Assembly: GCA_031841125.1 (NCBI GenBank)
Contig: CM063111.1
Coordinates: forward strand, 39,196,955 to 39,260,954
Reading direction: 5' to 3'
Length of the DNA: 64,000 bases
DNA from: Acanthococcus lagerstroemiae
Taxonomy: Eukaryota; Arthropoda; Insecta; Hemiptera; Eriococcidae
A program made the translations under genes and the position numbers. Positions 1-10,915 of this stretch are shown piece by piece. How positions within the stretch are numbered: position 1 is the first letter of the stretch; each line of letters starts with the position of its first letter. Below the pieces are notes generated by a model, which was not told the origin of the DNA, did no database searches, and worked only from the letters and a program-made list of their open reading frames with translations.

Positions 1-130
1 GTATGGTTTGTATACTATCCCACTGGCAGGGTTCGCTCTTTATCATTACATCCGCCTCCTTCCGCGCCACAGCCTCGAACATCAAATCCTGAGCCATCCT
101 ACAATGGTTCAGATGTATCTGTAGCACGGA
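1..130 (-). pseudogene. R1-like LINE ORF2, start of endonuclease domain (partial)
   Basis: Read on the minus strand from about 130 towards 1, the frame gives VLQIHLNHCRMAQDLM followed by a segment ending DVMIKSEP. This matches the start of ORF2 in R1-clade non-LTR retrotransposons, where an apurinic-type (EEP) endonuclease opens with an L-Q-x-N-L-N-H-x-R-x-A-Q-D-L pattern and soon reaches a SEPY-like motif. EEP nicks the target DNA for target-primed reverse transcription. The frame runs off the window edge, so catalytic residues further on cannot be judged. It lies just downstream (on the minus strand) of the gag-like ORF at 154-590, the usual ORF1-ORF2 order. The ORF1 remnant has a stop, so the copy is probably dead. 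Confidence 0.7.
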
Positions 131-153
131 GAGGGTCGCCGGTGGTTGGCTCA

Positions 154-590
154 TCACGTTCGTCGTTTTCTGTCACTCGTTACCTTCGTCTGGCAACTGC
201 GCTCTCCCAGTGTATGCCTGCTATCTTGCCCCGCAATTATCTTGCATACGGGGAAAGATGCTTCGGCTTGGCATACCGCCGCTACATGACCTTTCTCTCC
301 GCAGCGGTAGCATGGTTGCTCCAGGTCCAGATTCGGGCACTCTTTCGTCATGTGTCCTGGCCGTAGGCACCTGTAGCACCTGGGAGTGCTGCTGGTCTTC
401 TCCAGTGAGCGAACCTTCTAGTTGCTCCATTCAATCTTCAGGTGACCACCCTTCAAGATCTCCAGGCCTCTGCTGACTGGCATTTGCACTTTGGATCCTT
501 CCTCCTTTACGCATCCTCTGCAAGATTGGCTTCTGCGTGGCCCCTACTGCCGCCGCGATCTCCTCTTCTTCTACAGCTTTCTAAAGCTTG
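154..590 (-). pseudogene. R1-like LINE ORF1 (Gag-like, CCHC zinc knuckles), broken
   Basis: The minus-strand translation contains CYRCLRPGHMTKEC, then CYRCGEKGHVAAVC, then a third partial knuckle (PVCK...HTLGERSC). Tandem CCHC knuckles are the nucleic-acid-binding part of ORF1 in R1/LOA/I-type LINEs, which packages the element RNA. Upstream the frame reads GGHLKIEWSN and then hits a TAG at 418-420 where the family normally has a residue before the arginine-rich linker. Further upstream a segment reading EEIAAAVGATQKPILQRM lies in a shifted frame. So the ORF has at least one stop and one frameshift. It sits immediately before the ORF2 start at 130. Confidence 0.75.
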
Positions 591-2068
591 AAACTAAGTA
601 AGACGCACACTTGGTGATCAACCATCAAATTTTTTATCTTCCCTTCTCCCCATTCATAGTTTCCTTCCGGCGCCTATGACCAAAGTTAAAAAATTTGTAA
701 TCAAAATATCAAAATTCTGTGAATGTTTCAGAAGATGAAGGGGTGATCAGGCAGTTTAATATTATCAGATCGTGTACAAATTTTGCACATTAGATGATGG
801 AAAAGTCACGGAGGGGTGGGCAAAAAAAAGTCAGCAAAATAAAGATCATAATAGGAGATTTTATATTCGTAGTCAAGAATGTCAACAAGGCTGCACGGAT
901 GGGGGAAGGGGGGAACTTAGCAATCCATCCCATGGGCTATCGATAATTTTACGAAATTAACTCGACATCAACGAATGTTGAAAAGAACACGCGGATGCGT
1001 AGTCACGGCATGGCGAATGAGGATACGATGTCAAGACTCCCCTTCCCACAATTTTGCAGTTGGCCTAGTTAAAAATGACAAGGTGGTTCCTTTCTTCTTA
1101 TTTTCAATTTAACGAAAATATTACGCAATAAAAACTTGAATGAAAGTTCAAAAGGTCGTCATTGCACCGCGCATATGAAACGTAGAGATTGCCCCTCGTT
1201 TCCTTATGAATTATTGTATCTTCGATAGGATTATAGTATCCGAGGACCTTGTCGCCAAAAACATAAAAATACACAGTGTATCTAAGTTCAAGAGCGATTA
1301 TTTAATAAATAATATTTTCGTCGGCTACGTATTATGCATGCAACTTCGGACGACGAACCGTTCGGGACCAGTGCGACAAGAACGGGCACAACCGGAGCCA
1401 TAAACAACGAAATATCTAGGATACATTCGATGCAAGCTCCGAGGTCGTTCTTGAAGTTATACTACATTCGAACTGCATATAACTCTATAAAGCCGATCAC
1501 AACTCGCTATCATCCTTTTAAGAATAGTATATAGGGTCAGAGCATATTTCAAGGGGCACCTAATAATTCCAATCAGCGGCGTTGTTAAACCAAAATTTGG
1601 ATAGGGGAGGTTGAGGTAGAAAAAAAGGATTTGGTTGCATGGACGTGGACAACTTGTCTGGAAAAGGAGGGAGATTGTAGAATGTAACATGTGGCACAAT
1701 TGTATTTTGCCACTTGGTAGCACTAGTACACCCACTCTGCGTGTTAATTTATGATCTGCAGGGTGTCCCAAGCTTAACGGGGGATATTTTGCCAGGAGAC
1801 AGAGGACGTCGCATGTTTCAAGAAATGTAAGGTGATCATATGCTCGATTATAATTAGGTACTGAGCAGCAGGCTGTTGGAGTACAGATAATATTGAACTG
1901 GAGAAGTTCGGGTTTCAAGGTTTTATGCGTTAGAACTCATACATGACAATAAATTTCTTCATGTTAAGACTAGGCCTAATATGCACAGTTATGAAGCTTC
2001 ACGTTTTCCAATGCAAGATTTAAAAAATTGGTCAAATTACAAGTTCAGATGAAGGCCATCATAAAAGC
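591..2068. other. No recognised gene or repeat
   Basis: AT-rich sequence. Open frames exist (longest 1457-1918 on the minus strand, 153 codons) but show no recognisable motif and no coding context, and I treat them as chance. Confidence 0.5.
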
Positions 2069-2309
2069 CAGGGAGCGGAATTCTATGAAATTATGTGTAT
2101 GCTAGTTTTGATAGAGAAGCGGTATATGAAGCATACTCTTACGTTTCAGGCCATTCTGAGAAAAATGAGCCCTACTTTATTTTGAATATTTTGCCTACGA
2201 ACGCATATTTTTACATATTTTCGCTATTTAAAACGCACATTTCACCGTTTTAACGCATATTTCGTCAAATGTCCGATTGTTCGAGCATATTTCGATAATT
2301 TGCAATAGT

Positions 2310-2675
2310 CCAGGAGAATTAGCTAAAAAAAAGAGGGGTTTGATGGAATTAATTGCAGCACAGCTGAAACTTGGTACGATTGTTTAGTACCCTCTTCGGA
2401 AAAGCCCCGTGATCCCCCCCCCCGGTGTGAGCATCACCCCTCAGCGTCCAAAAAGTGCCCCCGGAAACAGTTTTTGGCTTGTATCTACCTTGAAATTGAG
2501 TTATAGGTAAAAATATTTCTTACCAAAATTAAAAAGCGCAAAATTCTCTATAAAAATGATATCTATGTTTTTTTTCGTGAATCCCATGCCAACCAAGATA
2601 ATCGGCGCTTAAGATCACACGACCATATAAATATGGAGTAACCTACAACGTACGCGGTATACGAACGCTGAAATA
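2310..2675 (+). repeat. Left inverted arm of foldback element
   Basis: Reverse-complement partner of 3955-4335. Shared blocks in order: AATTAGC, GATGGAAT, GAAACTTGGTAC, GGAAAAGCCCC, CCAAAAAGTGCCCCC, GGTAAAAATATTTCTTACC, GATATC and ATATGGAGTAACCT. Contains a run of ten C at 2414-2423. Confidence 0.75.
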
Positions 2676-2954
2676 ATCGCGAAAACACATGACTGGATGC
2701 ATAGAATGTTACATGATATAATTTCAATTTATTATCTTTATTATTACACGAATTCATCTTCCAAATCTACATGTATACAATTTTCTGAATTTAAACAACC
2801 TCCTCTACAAACGCGTGGCTACAAGAGATACCTAATTTTGCGGCGGCAACCACAAGCTCGTGATCCCGACGCGGAAAACTCAAGTTCGTGTAAACCCGCT
2901 CGAGACCCTTGGAAAATCCACCATCGTTAGCCCTGTCTCAACCCGGTATGTTTC

Positions 2955-3055
2955 CCCTCCAGCAGCCAATCAGAGCGCTCCATTCGAGGGGAGCCATCAG
3001 GTTAGCCAATCACAGCGCTTCATTTACGTGTAGCCCTCTGAGCTATATACACCGG
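2955..3055 (+). promoter_or_regulatory. Promoter-like segment: two CCAAT-type boxes and TATA
   Basis: Two near-identical blocks, AGCCAATCAGAGCGCTCCATT (split about 2964-2984; block kept here as AGCCAATCAGAGCGCT) and AGCCAATCACAGCGCTTCAT, lie about 42 bases apart. A TATA-like GCTATATACA follows at about 3041-3050. CCAAT boxes followed by TATA are a classic RNA polymerase II arrangement. No gene follows that I can recognise; the downstream DNA is a minisatellite. It could drive a transcript from within the foldback element or be coincidence. Confidence 0.3.
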
Positions 3056-3069
3056 CGTTGAGACACCCG

Positions 3070-3265
3070 TTCTATACCCTTTATGTATGCCTTTGTAGAC
3101 CCGTCGTATAGCCCCTCTGTATGCCTCTAAGTATCCCCTTTGTGAACTGTCGTATAGCCCCTCTGTATACCCTTTATGTATGCCCTTTGTAGACTCGTCG
3201 TATAGCCCCTTCAATGCCCCCTTCATGAATCCCCTCCGTAAACCCGCGTAGATCCCCTCTTGTAA
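3070..3265 (+). repeat. Imperfect 11-13 bp minisatellite
   Basis: Short related units occur in series: TATAGCCCCTCTG, TATGCCTCTAAG, TATCCCCTTTG, TATAGCCCCTCTG again, TATACCCTTTATG, TATGCCCTTTG, then decaying copies with TCAATGCCCCC and TGAATCCCCTC. A higher-order repeat TAGAC(C/T)CGTCGTATAGCCCC occurs at least twice. On the minus strand it stays open for 68 codons as a repetitive peptide with KGIHKGY repeated, which follows from the repeat and is not evidence of a gene. Confidence 0.75.
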
Positions 3266-3589
3266 ATCAGATACATATATGGGAAGGGATGATGGGCTCT
3301 CAGCCAGTTTAAAAAAGTTTGAACATCCCTTCTATCATGCTGCACTCGTGATTCCCTCAATTCTTTATGCCGAGCACTCGTTTCTGGTTGACAGTTTGTG
3401 AGCTTTTCCAAACCTTGGCAAAGATGAAGCATATGACAGAGGCGCTATGAATCCACTGCTGCAAAACGCTAGAGGTAACACCGCGTCGATGAGTCAGTCC
3501 ACCTGCACTCTTCATAATTCGCATGAGTGTTTGTTCGATTCGCGTTTGGACGCTAAAGAGTCGCTCTCTAGCGGCATAATGAAATGCGG

Positions 3590-3810
3590 CGCGCTGATTG
3601 GTGTATTTGGACGAAAAGATGATCAGGGACAAAAATGTTCTGCAAAAAAAAAACCCAAGTTGGGCTCATCTGAAAGGAAATGATAAGGGCTGACACTTTA
3701 GTTCTCTTCAATACTGAAAATGCTAGAGCTCATTTCACATGTACATGTTTTTGTGGTAAAAATACCCTGATCATCTTTTCGTCCACTACACTAGCGCACC
3801 TACAGGAGTG
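3590..3810. repeat. Inverted repeat with 21-bp perfect arms
   Basis: TGGACGAAAAGATGATCAGG(G) at 3608-3628 is the exact reverse complement of 3765-3785. Looser complementarity extends on both sides. It sits inside the core of the foldback element and could be the ends of a small nested MITE. Confidence 0.7.
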
Positions 3811-3954
3811 TCCAAACGCCATTAGTCATGTCCAAGTCATGTGGCTCCATATCTATTGTCTGTCTTCAATCCGGTTTCTAAAACAAGCTGGTCCATCTAG
3901 TACAGGGATTTAAAATTACAGCGATCAAAATGCTTCTCGCATGTTAAGTGACGA

Positions 3955-4335
3955 GTTCGGCGTTATTTGTATACAGCGTACGTTATAGGTTAGAGGTTAC
4001 TCCATATTCGCATGCTCGTGTGATCTTGAACGCCAATTATCTTGGTTGGTACGGAATTCACGAAAAAAAAACATGGATATCATTTTTGTAGAGAATTTTA
4101 CGCTCTTTAATTTTGGTAAGAAATATTTTTACCTATAACTCAATTTTAAGCTAGATACAAGCTAAAGACTGTTTCCGGGGGGCACTTTTTGGACTCTGGG
4201 GGGTGACGCTCACACTGGGAGAGGAGGGGAAATTATGGGGCTTTTCCAAAGAAGGTATAAACAATAGTACCAAGTTTCAGCAGTGCTGCAATTCATTCCA
4301 TCAAAAATGCTAATTCCCCTAGACTACAAAAAAAC
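3955..4335 (-). repeat. Right inverted arm of foldback element
   Basis: Reverse complement of 2310-2675; see that entry. The arm keeps the same block order on the opposite strand and is slightly diverged, so the two arms are not a recent duplication. Confidence 0.75.
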
Positions 4336-4624
4336 ACGTTTTTTTCTCAAATTTTCGACGAATTTGATTTTTTTTTTTTAGAAAAAACGCTGCAAAAAAT
4401 AAAGATTTTTTCCCTTGATTTAAACAATCATTCAGTTTTTTTTTCTTTTTCTTTTTCTTTTTTAGAGCGAATTTATCGAAAATTAACATTTACATGCCGA
4501 AAATAAGTAGATCTCGTCACGCTCTGTGAAATAACCCCCATAATGTTAGCGGTTAATTTTTCTGTTTTAGCGCATAAATATTGCATATTTTACCATCCTA
4601 AACCGCATGAAATTTCGCTCCCTG

Positions 4625-6180
4625 GTATACATCACTCCCTTCTCCCACCCCACCTGACTATCACAATTTCTTTGATAAAGATTTTAAATATTTTGAAACT
4701 TTACATTTTCCAGAAGTTTTAAATGCAGTCTGTTATTGTCGGGTATTAAAACGCGTGTGTATTGATTTAACGTTGTATCATATGAGTGAATCACTGTGGT
4801 ACACAAGCACATTTCAGTAGGTACACTGATAAATTGGTACAAGCACAATTCAATACAACTAACCAAATTCAAACAAAAATCGGTAACTTATAGTTATAGA
4901 TGTTAAAGGAAAACTTAGGACAAAATGTTTTGCAAAAATCTGGTTCACAGCTGTTCAAAAATGACGGTTTCACATTATAATGAATGCCTAGCATCTCAAT
5001 AATCACAACGTTGATAAGATTGTCAAAAACATCCACCAGATGTCAGCTAATACATTGCTGTTGAATCTTGAAAAGTCCGAATTAATAGTCAAAATTTTGA
5101 AGCTATATAAACCTGGTCCGCTAGAGAGCGTGAAAGTTTTTATTATTTTTTTTATCAGTGCCCAGCAAACACACAGTACTAGGAGGTTGGTCACTTAGCA
5201 AGATGAAATTATGTTAATGACGTCACTGCATTGAAATTCTCACAAGGCCGCTTATGGGAATACAGTTTTATTCGATCTCTACTCATGATTGATGTCCTCA
5301 ACATATTTTTCTACTATTTTTACTGTGTATAACATTCAAAAAAAAAAACCTCTACAGCAAAAATTCTATTTTCCCATTACTTTCTTATGAAGTGAATTTC
5401 GGCGCGGGTCAGACGGGAAGAATTATTGCAGGTTGCCTACCCGAGTGGACCTACCTTCCCTCTAATAGCCTTGCAGTACTTCAGTATGATCTGTGTTCAA
5501 AGTGATTTTGATGATTCGCGTTAAAGATATAAGCTGTGGAAAATTCTGCCTATTTTCGACGTGATAACAGTAGAGAGGGGCAGGTTGACGCACCTAAGCT
5601 TTGAACAATTTTGGACGCTTTATTCGACTCTGAATATTAAAAAAATATTTTTAAGATAGAATTTGAACTTTTTTCCGTTTTCCCTTATTTTTTTTAAACT
5701 CTTGAAATCCTTTTATAATGTTTCTGTTTAAAAAAATGTATCATTTACTCAACTTGCCCCTAAGTCTGAGGCAAGACGATTATTTCCTTGAGGCAAGATG
5801 ACTACCGTTGAAAATAGACTAGGTAGAGTTCCACAACAGTTTCTCTAGAGGCATTTTGTTCAGTGACAGCTCGCCCAAAATATTTTGTCTAGGGACAATT
5901 GGTTCAGTTTTTTTCGTCCAGAAGACACTTGTCCAAAAGCAATTTGGTCCAGTCTGCTTACTTGCATGGAAAGATGGAGTGTTAAGTGCTGCATTAGTTG
6001 CTGTCATGTACAGTAGATTCAAAGAGACCAAAAAATGAATAAGGTACTCATAACTCAGTTGAATGGAGGTCACTCGAATGTGAAACACCCGATTAAAAAA
6101 AAAAAGAAGAAGAATACAATGAACCAAGAACGAAACATACGACAAGTACAAAGTTGATCGTAATGTGTTCCAGTATTTAA
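4625..6180. other. No recognised gene
   Basis: AT-rich. Around 5820-5960 a loose repetition of blocks like TTTTGTYCAG, GGACAATTGGT and GTCCAAAAGCAATTTGGTCC suggests a degraded short tandem repeat. Nothing else identified. Confidence 0.4.
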
Positions 6181-6183
6181 GAG

Positions 6184-7610
6184 CTACGAGAATTCAGAAC
6201 AAGATATCATACTTCGAATTTGATTACGAACGCGTAAGTCACAAAGGATAGAATTGAAAAATCGAAAGAAAAATCCAAACCGGTTGTGATAAAAGCACCA
6301 AGAATCTATAAACTCATAATACAGGAGATAAAATTGTAATCCAAAATAAAGTAAGCCAAAAAGGAAAAAGTAAAAAAGTATCTCCAAAGTCATAATTTTA
6401 TCTTCCTTTTTTGAATAAAAAGTAGGTACTTAGTTTTTCTCTTTAAATAAAAAATGAATAAATAAAATAAATAAACGCCTCCTCTTCTCTGACAATAAAG
6501 GAGGGAAATTATTTTTTAATGCGAAAAAATTTATCCTTTGACTAGGAAATTTAAAAATTTATTCACGATAAAAAAATTTACTCCCCCCCCCCCTCCAAAA
6601 AGTGTAGAATCAATTGATTCTACGTCTACACACAAAATGCCAATGTACATGTAGAATGTAAAATGTGCGTAAAAAGTGTAGAATGACGCGAATTAGTCAG
6701 GAAGCCAAAAAAATTGGTTGCTTTGTATTTGAATCCGGTCTACGAAAACGTCGAAAACGAACTTTTACCAGAGGCTCAGGTAAAGGAAGTAAACGAATTC
6801 CTTATTGATTCATTGAAACACGCCTATTGAGAAGTCATCATTTTTGTGGAAAAAGAATCCATTTCCAAAAAATTATATACATAAATGGATTAAATAATAA
6901 TCCTATACATTTTTGGACATTTTGGAAGGCTGTGCTGCTCTTCCACAAAGAACTAGTAGAACTAACATTGAAACTAAAGTCGACTTCAGCTTCATCGGCT
7001 CAACTTGAACGTGTCTTCTCCCAGTGGAGTTATGTGCATGACAGCACGCGTAATCGTTTCAAACTTGATCGTTCAAAAAAATTAATATGTGTCTATTACT
7101 CTCTTAAAATAAAGAATAACTGCAGAAGTTCTGAATTTTAGGTTTTAATGAATGTTCCTGTAATGCTTTTCAAGGCTTGCTCAATTATTTACGAATAGGA
7201 AATAAAAATTGATTATTTTTCGTTTAGATTTTTCAATTTTTTTTCACTCTTCTTGTGGTCAGTTTACACATTCTATGGTACAATGAGTAGAATAGTAATT
7301 CATTCTACATGTTATATCCTACACGTAGAATAGGAAAAAAATCTTCGCTGGTTTACTCTACGGCACAACCCTGATGCGGAATGAACGAGATAGGAATCAG
7401 TGATACTAAAATAAAGTTTCCATTAAAAATGTACGAGTATAGTAATCCGCAGTCTTACTGGGGTAATTAGAAAGTAAAAAAAAGTATTTTCGATTTTCTC
7501 GGGGGATGGGGGAGGGGCAAATGACGGCGCCAGTGGGAGCGTTGTCCCACCTGACCCCCCTCTGGCTACGGGCTTGGTCCCCTACCCCCGGCAAAATATA
7601 CCCATTCAAG
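6184..7610 (+). repeat. Dispersed repeat, copy 1 (with hAT remnant)
   Basis: This stretch is paralogous to 35885-36745. Shared blocks include ATTCAGAACAAGATATCATA-like start, AGAAAAATCMAAA, CACAATACAGGAGATAAAAT, GTAAGCCAAAAA, AAATAAACGCCTCC, and on the right TTCTACGGCACAACCCT followed by GAACGAGA-AGGAATCAGT and TTACTGGGGTARTTAGAAAG. Copy 1 has about 680 extra bases (6600-7280) holding a hAT transposase fragment; copy 2 lacks these but carries a SINE that copy 1 lacks. The block GCACAACCCTG at 7361-7371 reads on the other strand as CAGGGTTGTGC, a hAT-type end. Confidence 0.75.
6827..7141 (+). pseudogene. hAT transposase, C-terminal dimerisation domain fragment
   Basis: An open frame of 104 codons ends with SASSAQLERVFSQWSYVHD, then TRNRFKLDRSKKLI. 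This is the hallmark of the hAT-family C-terminal dimerisation domain (S-S-A-x-x-E-R-x-F-S ... R-N-R-x-x-x-x-x-x-x-L). The domain mediates transposase multimerisation; the catalytic RNase-H-like core lies upstream in intact proteins. Here only about the last 100 residues survive; the DNA before it has stops and no core motif. A hAT-like end (CAGGGTTGTGC on the minus strand) lies 220 bases downstream at 7371, in keeping with this being the 3' end of a dead element. Confidence 0.85.
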
Positions 7611-7619
7611 TTTGGACGT

Positions 7620-8520
7620 CCTGTACCCATATTAAGCACCACAGCCGCCTCTCAGTTCTATTCGGATTTCGCGAACACCGAATGAACGAACAGGAGACGT
7701 ACTAAACCAGAGCAATATAATTTTAGCGTCTCATCGACAGCATTCATAACTATAACCACTGATTAACCGTAACGTCATTATGTAAACGATTTTACAATAT
7801 TCGATCCGCAATACTAGATCAGACTAGTTCGCGCTCATTAATCTCTTCTTTGCGATTTCGATCGAATTATCCTACGGTTGTGATGCGGTCGCAGTCGAGC
7901 GATTCTCAATCCGAAGGCGGTTTGTGCGCTGGCCGAACCCCTCCCCCCTGCCCTTCATCATCGACTCGGACTAAAATCACTCGCGGTAATTAAACGATGG
8001 CGCAATCGAGTCGCCAAGTCGTGTATACCTTTAGATGGGCGCGTAAGTTCAAGGATGGCTTGCGACTAGCGGTACCGTGGGGAATACGCGAATCGCGATT
8101 GAGTTTCACGGGGTGGCAGAAGGTAATATTATTCCAGATACCTTGTAGGTCGATACACGAGCTCACGTGCTCTCGACTCAAGCGGAAACATCCACCAGAC
8201 GAGCTGGTCATCAATCAAAATGTATAAATAGCGAATACATCGAGCCGTTCCGATGCATCGCCTCTGTACGCCAGCGACCGGAAACTGTGAACCCGATCAT
8301 CTCGCGATTTGGTTATTGATCGCGTTAACGAGGCGAAAGTCGAATTGGAGTCCGTCTCACCCTTGACCCTTTCAGACTGAAAAACCGATTGACATTGCGT
8401 TCATCATCGAGCCAGGAGAGAATATTAGTAAACAGAATCCAGTCGGGGAGAAGGCCACAATCTAATACGCTGAAGATCAGCGACGAACAGGTTGCATAGC
8501 CAGCACCTATCAGTTGACAT
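7620..8520. other. Unique CpG-normal segment, no gene assigned
   Basis: This stretch has more CpG and balanced base composition than its neighbours and shares nothing with the repeats elsewhere in the window. An open frame on + (7997-8227) and one on - (7990-8214) overlap but neither shows a known motif. It could be old unique DNA such as a regulatory region or an exon of a gene I cannot recognise. Confidence 0.3.
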
Positions 8521-8985
8521 TGGCTAGAAAGCTCAACGGATTAGATGCCAACGGAGCGAGGGGGCCATGGCCTCGGGCATTCGCCGGGAAAATGAGGTTC
8601 GAAAGGAAGAAAACAAGGAATCAGATAGACGACAAGAAAAAGAACGAGAAGAAAATGCTGATTTCTTTGAAGAAAATCAGTGTTGACAGAGAAATGTTAC
8701 AGTGGACCAGAGTCGCAGGAAAAATGGACCAGATTGAATTAAATAGCTTTTTTTACCACAAAAAAGAGTAACAGCTTAAAATAAATACGAGCGGTATTTT
8801 TGCCTTAAACTTTGCGCTGACTGAATTTTCCTCAAGCTCTGTTAAGTAATCGCTAGAACTGATGGATATAAATATTATGTTCAGTGAGATACAACGCAAT
8901 TTTCATTTCAATTTTCTTCTTCTTTTGAGGTGCAGTAACGATACACTATAATCGAGTAATGAGTAAAGGAAATTAGGCATTATAC

Positions 8986-9124
8986 TATTCTACATTTTTT
9001 TGACGCTGAAATACGAAGAATGAGTCTTCCACCCTTCACGAAATTTGTGCCTGTATTCTACTTTTTCTTGACACTGAAATCCAAAGAATGAGTCTTCCAC
9101 TCTTCACATCAATTTGTGCCTGTA
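8986..9124 (+). repeat. Tandem duplication, about 69 bp, two copies
   Basis: TATTCTAC...TTTTTGACGCTGAAAT, AAGAATGAGTCTTCCACCC and AATTTGTGCCTGT recur in the same order about 69 bases later with a few substitutions (GACGCTG to GACACTG; CACCCTTCAC to CACTCTTCAC). Confidence 0.85.
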
Positions 9125-9185
9125 ATGTTTTCCCTGTTGACTAGACTTTTTTCTTATCGCTGTGAGCTGGGAACTGGCATAGAGA

Positions 9186-10115
9186 CAGGGGCGAAACTAT
9201 AGGGGTGTAGGAGGTTGAAACACTCTCCCAATAATTTGGCAGTTGGCAAATTTGGAAATTGTTCATTTGAATTTTTCATTTTTTATGAATGTCTGTTTGT
9301 TTGTTTGTTTCTTTTTTTTTAGATTAAAAAATATTTCAATTAAAAAATCGGCAAATTTATAATTTAAAAAAAAATTGTCAGCGATTTCGTAGTTTGAAAA
9401 AAAAATTTCACGGCAAATTTTTCTTCTCCCCCTCCCCAAACTGAAAGTCAAATTTCGTTTCTGAAAATGGAGTACCCATGGCTCCTGTCAGAGACACTAG
9501 TCAATCAAAAGCTGAAGGTAGATTTCAAGCATGGAAGACATTTCGAAGATCTGAATGAACTTCGAATTTCAATAACTATTCTATTTTTACTAGATTCTCT
9601 GTTTGGCCTAGAGCCTAAAATTTGAGAAAGTTGAACATTTTATTAAATTCTAAAAGTTAAAAGCAAAAGACTTGTTTTCCAGTGTCACAAGCTGAATCCG
9701 ATAGCAAATGTTCTATTGTTCAAGTTACAGGTTTTGGTCCTGGTGAATATAGGAGGGAAATTTAGTCTGAAACGAAAGTCAAAACTCCATGTGTTTTTCC
9801 CATAAGAACGAAAGGGAGCTTGGGGCACAGATTCCTTTCATCTGATTAACCTAAAACTTTGTTTGTAGTTTTTTTTTGTTTTTTTGTTTTTTTGTGTTTT
9901 TTTTTTTTGATTCCATTGGAACCAACTTAGGAGATGAATCAGAGGAAATTCAGAAAAAAATATCACCAAGAGTAAATAACGACCATCTTAATGTGCAAAG
10001 GAGGTTGTGCGTTTGCTGCGTTCCTCTCAAGTATTTCTAATATCCTTCCAGCTTACCCTCCCAGATTAGGGTATGCTCATGTGAGGAAATGTAAGTTCTA
10101 GGGGGATGAAAAATT
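9186..10115 (+). repeat. ~0.95 kb dispersed repeat, copy A
   Basis: The first ~280 bases (9186-9463) run from CAGGGGCGAAACTATAG to CAAATTTCGTTTCTG; the ends are roughly inverted copies of CAGRRACGAAA, and the same 280-bp module recurs at 21166-21407, 22372-22660 and 46319-46616. The following ~650 bases (blocks such as TTTTACTAGATTCTCTGTTTG and AACTCCATGTGTTTTTCC, ending CTCCCAGATTAGGGTATGCT) recur only at 21410-22370. No coding capacity seen. Confidence 0.8.
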
Positions 10116-10574
10116 GAAAACGAATAAAGTGGGATTTATTTTACGTATATTTTTGGGGGTGGTAAATAAAAAAATTAGCACATAGCGGCCAGTCAGGTAA
10201 ATCCGGCCTTGTTAGTGAATAAAAACACTAACCGTTAATTGTTATACAAACTGTAAAATGATAATCCCCACACCCATTCTTATTCCAAAGTCCGATCGAC
10301 GTGGAACAAACTGGGGTCTTCAGAAGGCAAGTAGAGATGCTGAATTGAGGAATGTATTCACTCTCATTTTCCTTTTTTTTTTCTTTTGTGCAAAAAATGA
10401 AGATGAGCCCATTCTGAATGGGAAAAGAATGAAAGTTTTTTTTTTCTTAATTCGGCATTTCTGACGGCAAGGTCTCGTTTCTTTTTCAGTAAAAAAAAAA
10501 AAATCCCTCCCATCAAGCAAGACTAGAGCTAACTTGAAATTTTATGGGAAGATCACTAGAATAGGAGTTTTTGG
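10116..10574. other. No recognised feature
   Basis: AT-rich with long T and A runs at 10370-10385, 10436-10447 and 10491-10503. Nothing assignable. Confidence 0.4.
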
Positions 10575-10915
10575 ATCGTTGATTTCGAAAATTTCACCAG
10601 AAGATTATTCTTTGAAACCTGAATTGACTTTCAGAGTTCTCTATTCTTAGAAAATTGAGTAACGAATCAAAATACAAGCAGTTTTTCGCATCGCTGAATT
10701 CGAAAGCTTCTATGAGCTTTCTTATTAAATTGCGATTTGGGCCCCAAAATTCAAAATTGATTTTTAGGAAATCGAATAAAGTATTAGAATTTTCTGGGTT
10801 GCTGAATTCGAAAATTTCTTCAGATTCCTCTTGGATTCCCGATTTAGGCTTCAAAGGCCAAAACTGGTCTCCAGAAGTGATTAAAATTGACTTCCCGGGA
10901 ACCGAATCAAATATC
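10575..10915 (+). repeat. Diverged tandem repeat, about 110 bp, three units
   Basis: Units start at about 10575, 10689 and 10798 with TCGTTGATTTCGAAAATTTC, TCGCTGAATTCGAAAGCTTC and TTGCTGAATTCGAAAATTTC. Each unit then has a GAAACCTGA / GATTTGGGCCCC / GATTTAGGCTTC block, an AAAATTGA(C/T)TT block and an A-rich GAATCRAA block. Divergence is high. Confidence 0.65.

Larger units (their letters stand above)
2069..4624. mobile_element. Large foldback element, about 2.55 kb
   Basis: The outer ends are inverted copies of CAGGGAGCG followed by AATT-rich sequence (2069 onwards; reverse complement ending at 4624). Inside lie two long inverted arms, about 2310-2675 and 3955-4335, which match over several hundred bases, including tracts such as AAAAAGTGCCCCC and ATATGGAGTAACCT on opposite strands. 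The terminal CAGGG is like hAT ends, but I could not find matching 8-bp target duplications. No transposase is readable inside. The core (2680-3950) carries a promoter-like stretch, a minisatellite and a smaller inverted repeat, listed separately. A non-autonomous foldback or two MITEs in opposite orientation are both possible. Confidence 0.6.

Noticed and set aside
1457..1918. 153-codon minus-strand open frame as a gene
   Set aside because: No motif, no splice or promoter context; no support beyond length.
2697..2930. 77-codon frame in the foldback core
   Set aside because: No motif; it overlaps repeat-derived sequence.
3020..3226. Repetitive peptide (KGIHKGY repeats) on the minus strand
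   Set aside because: It is the translation of an 11-13 bp minisatellite.
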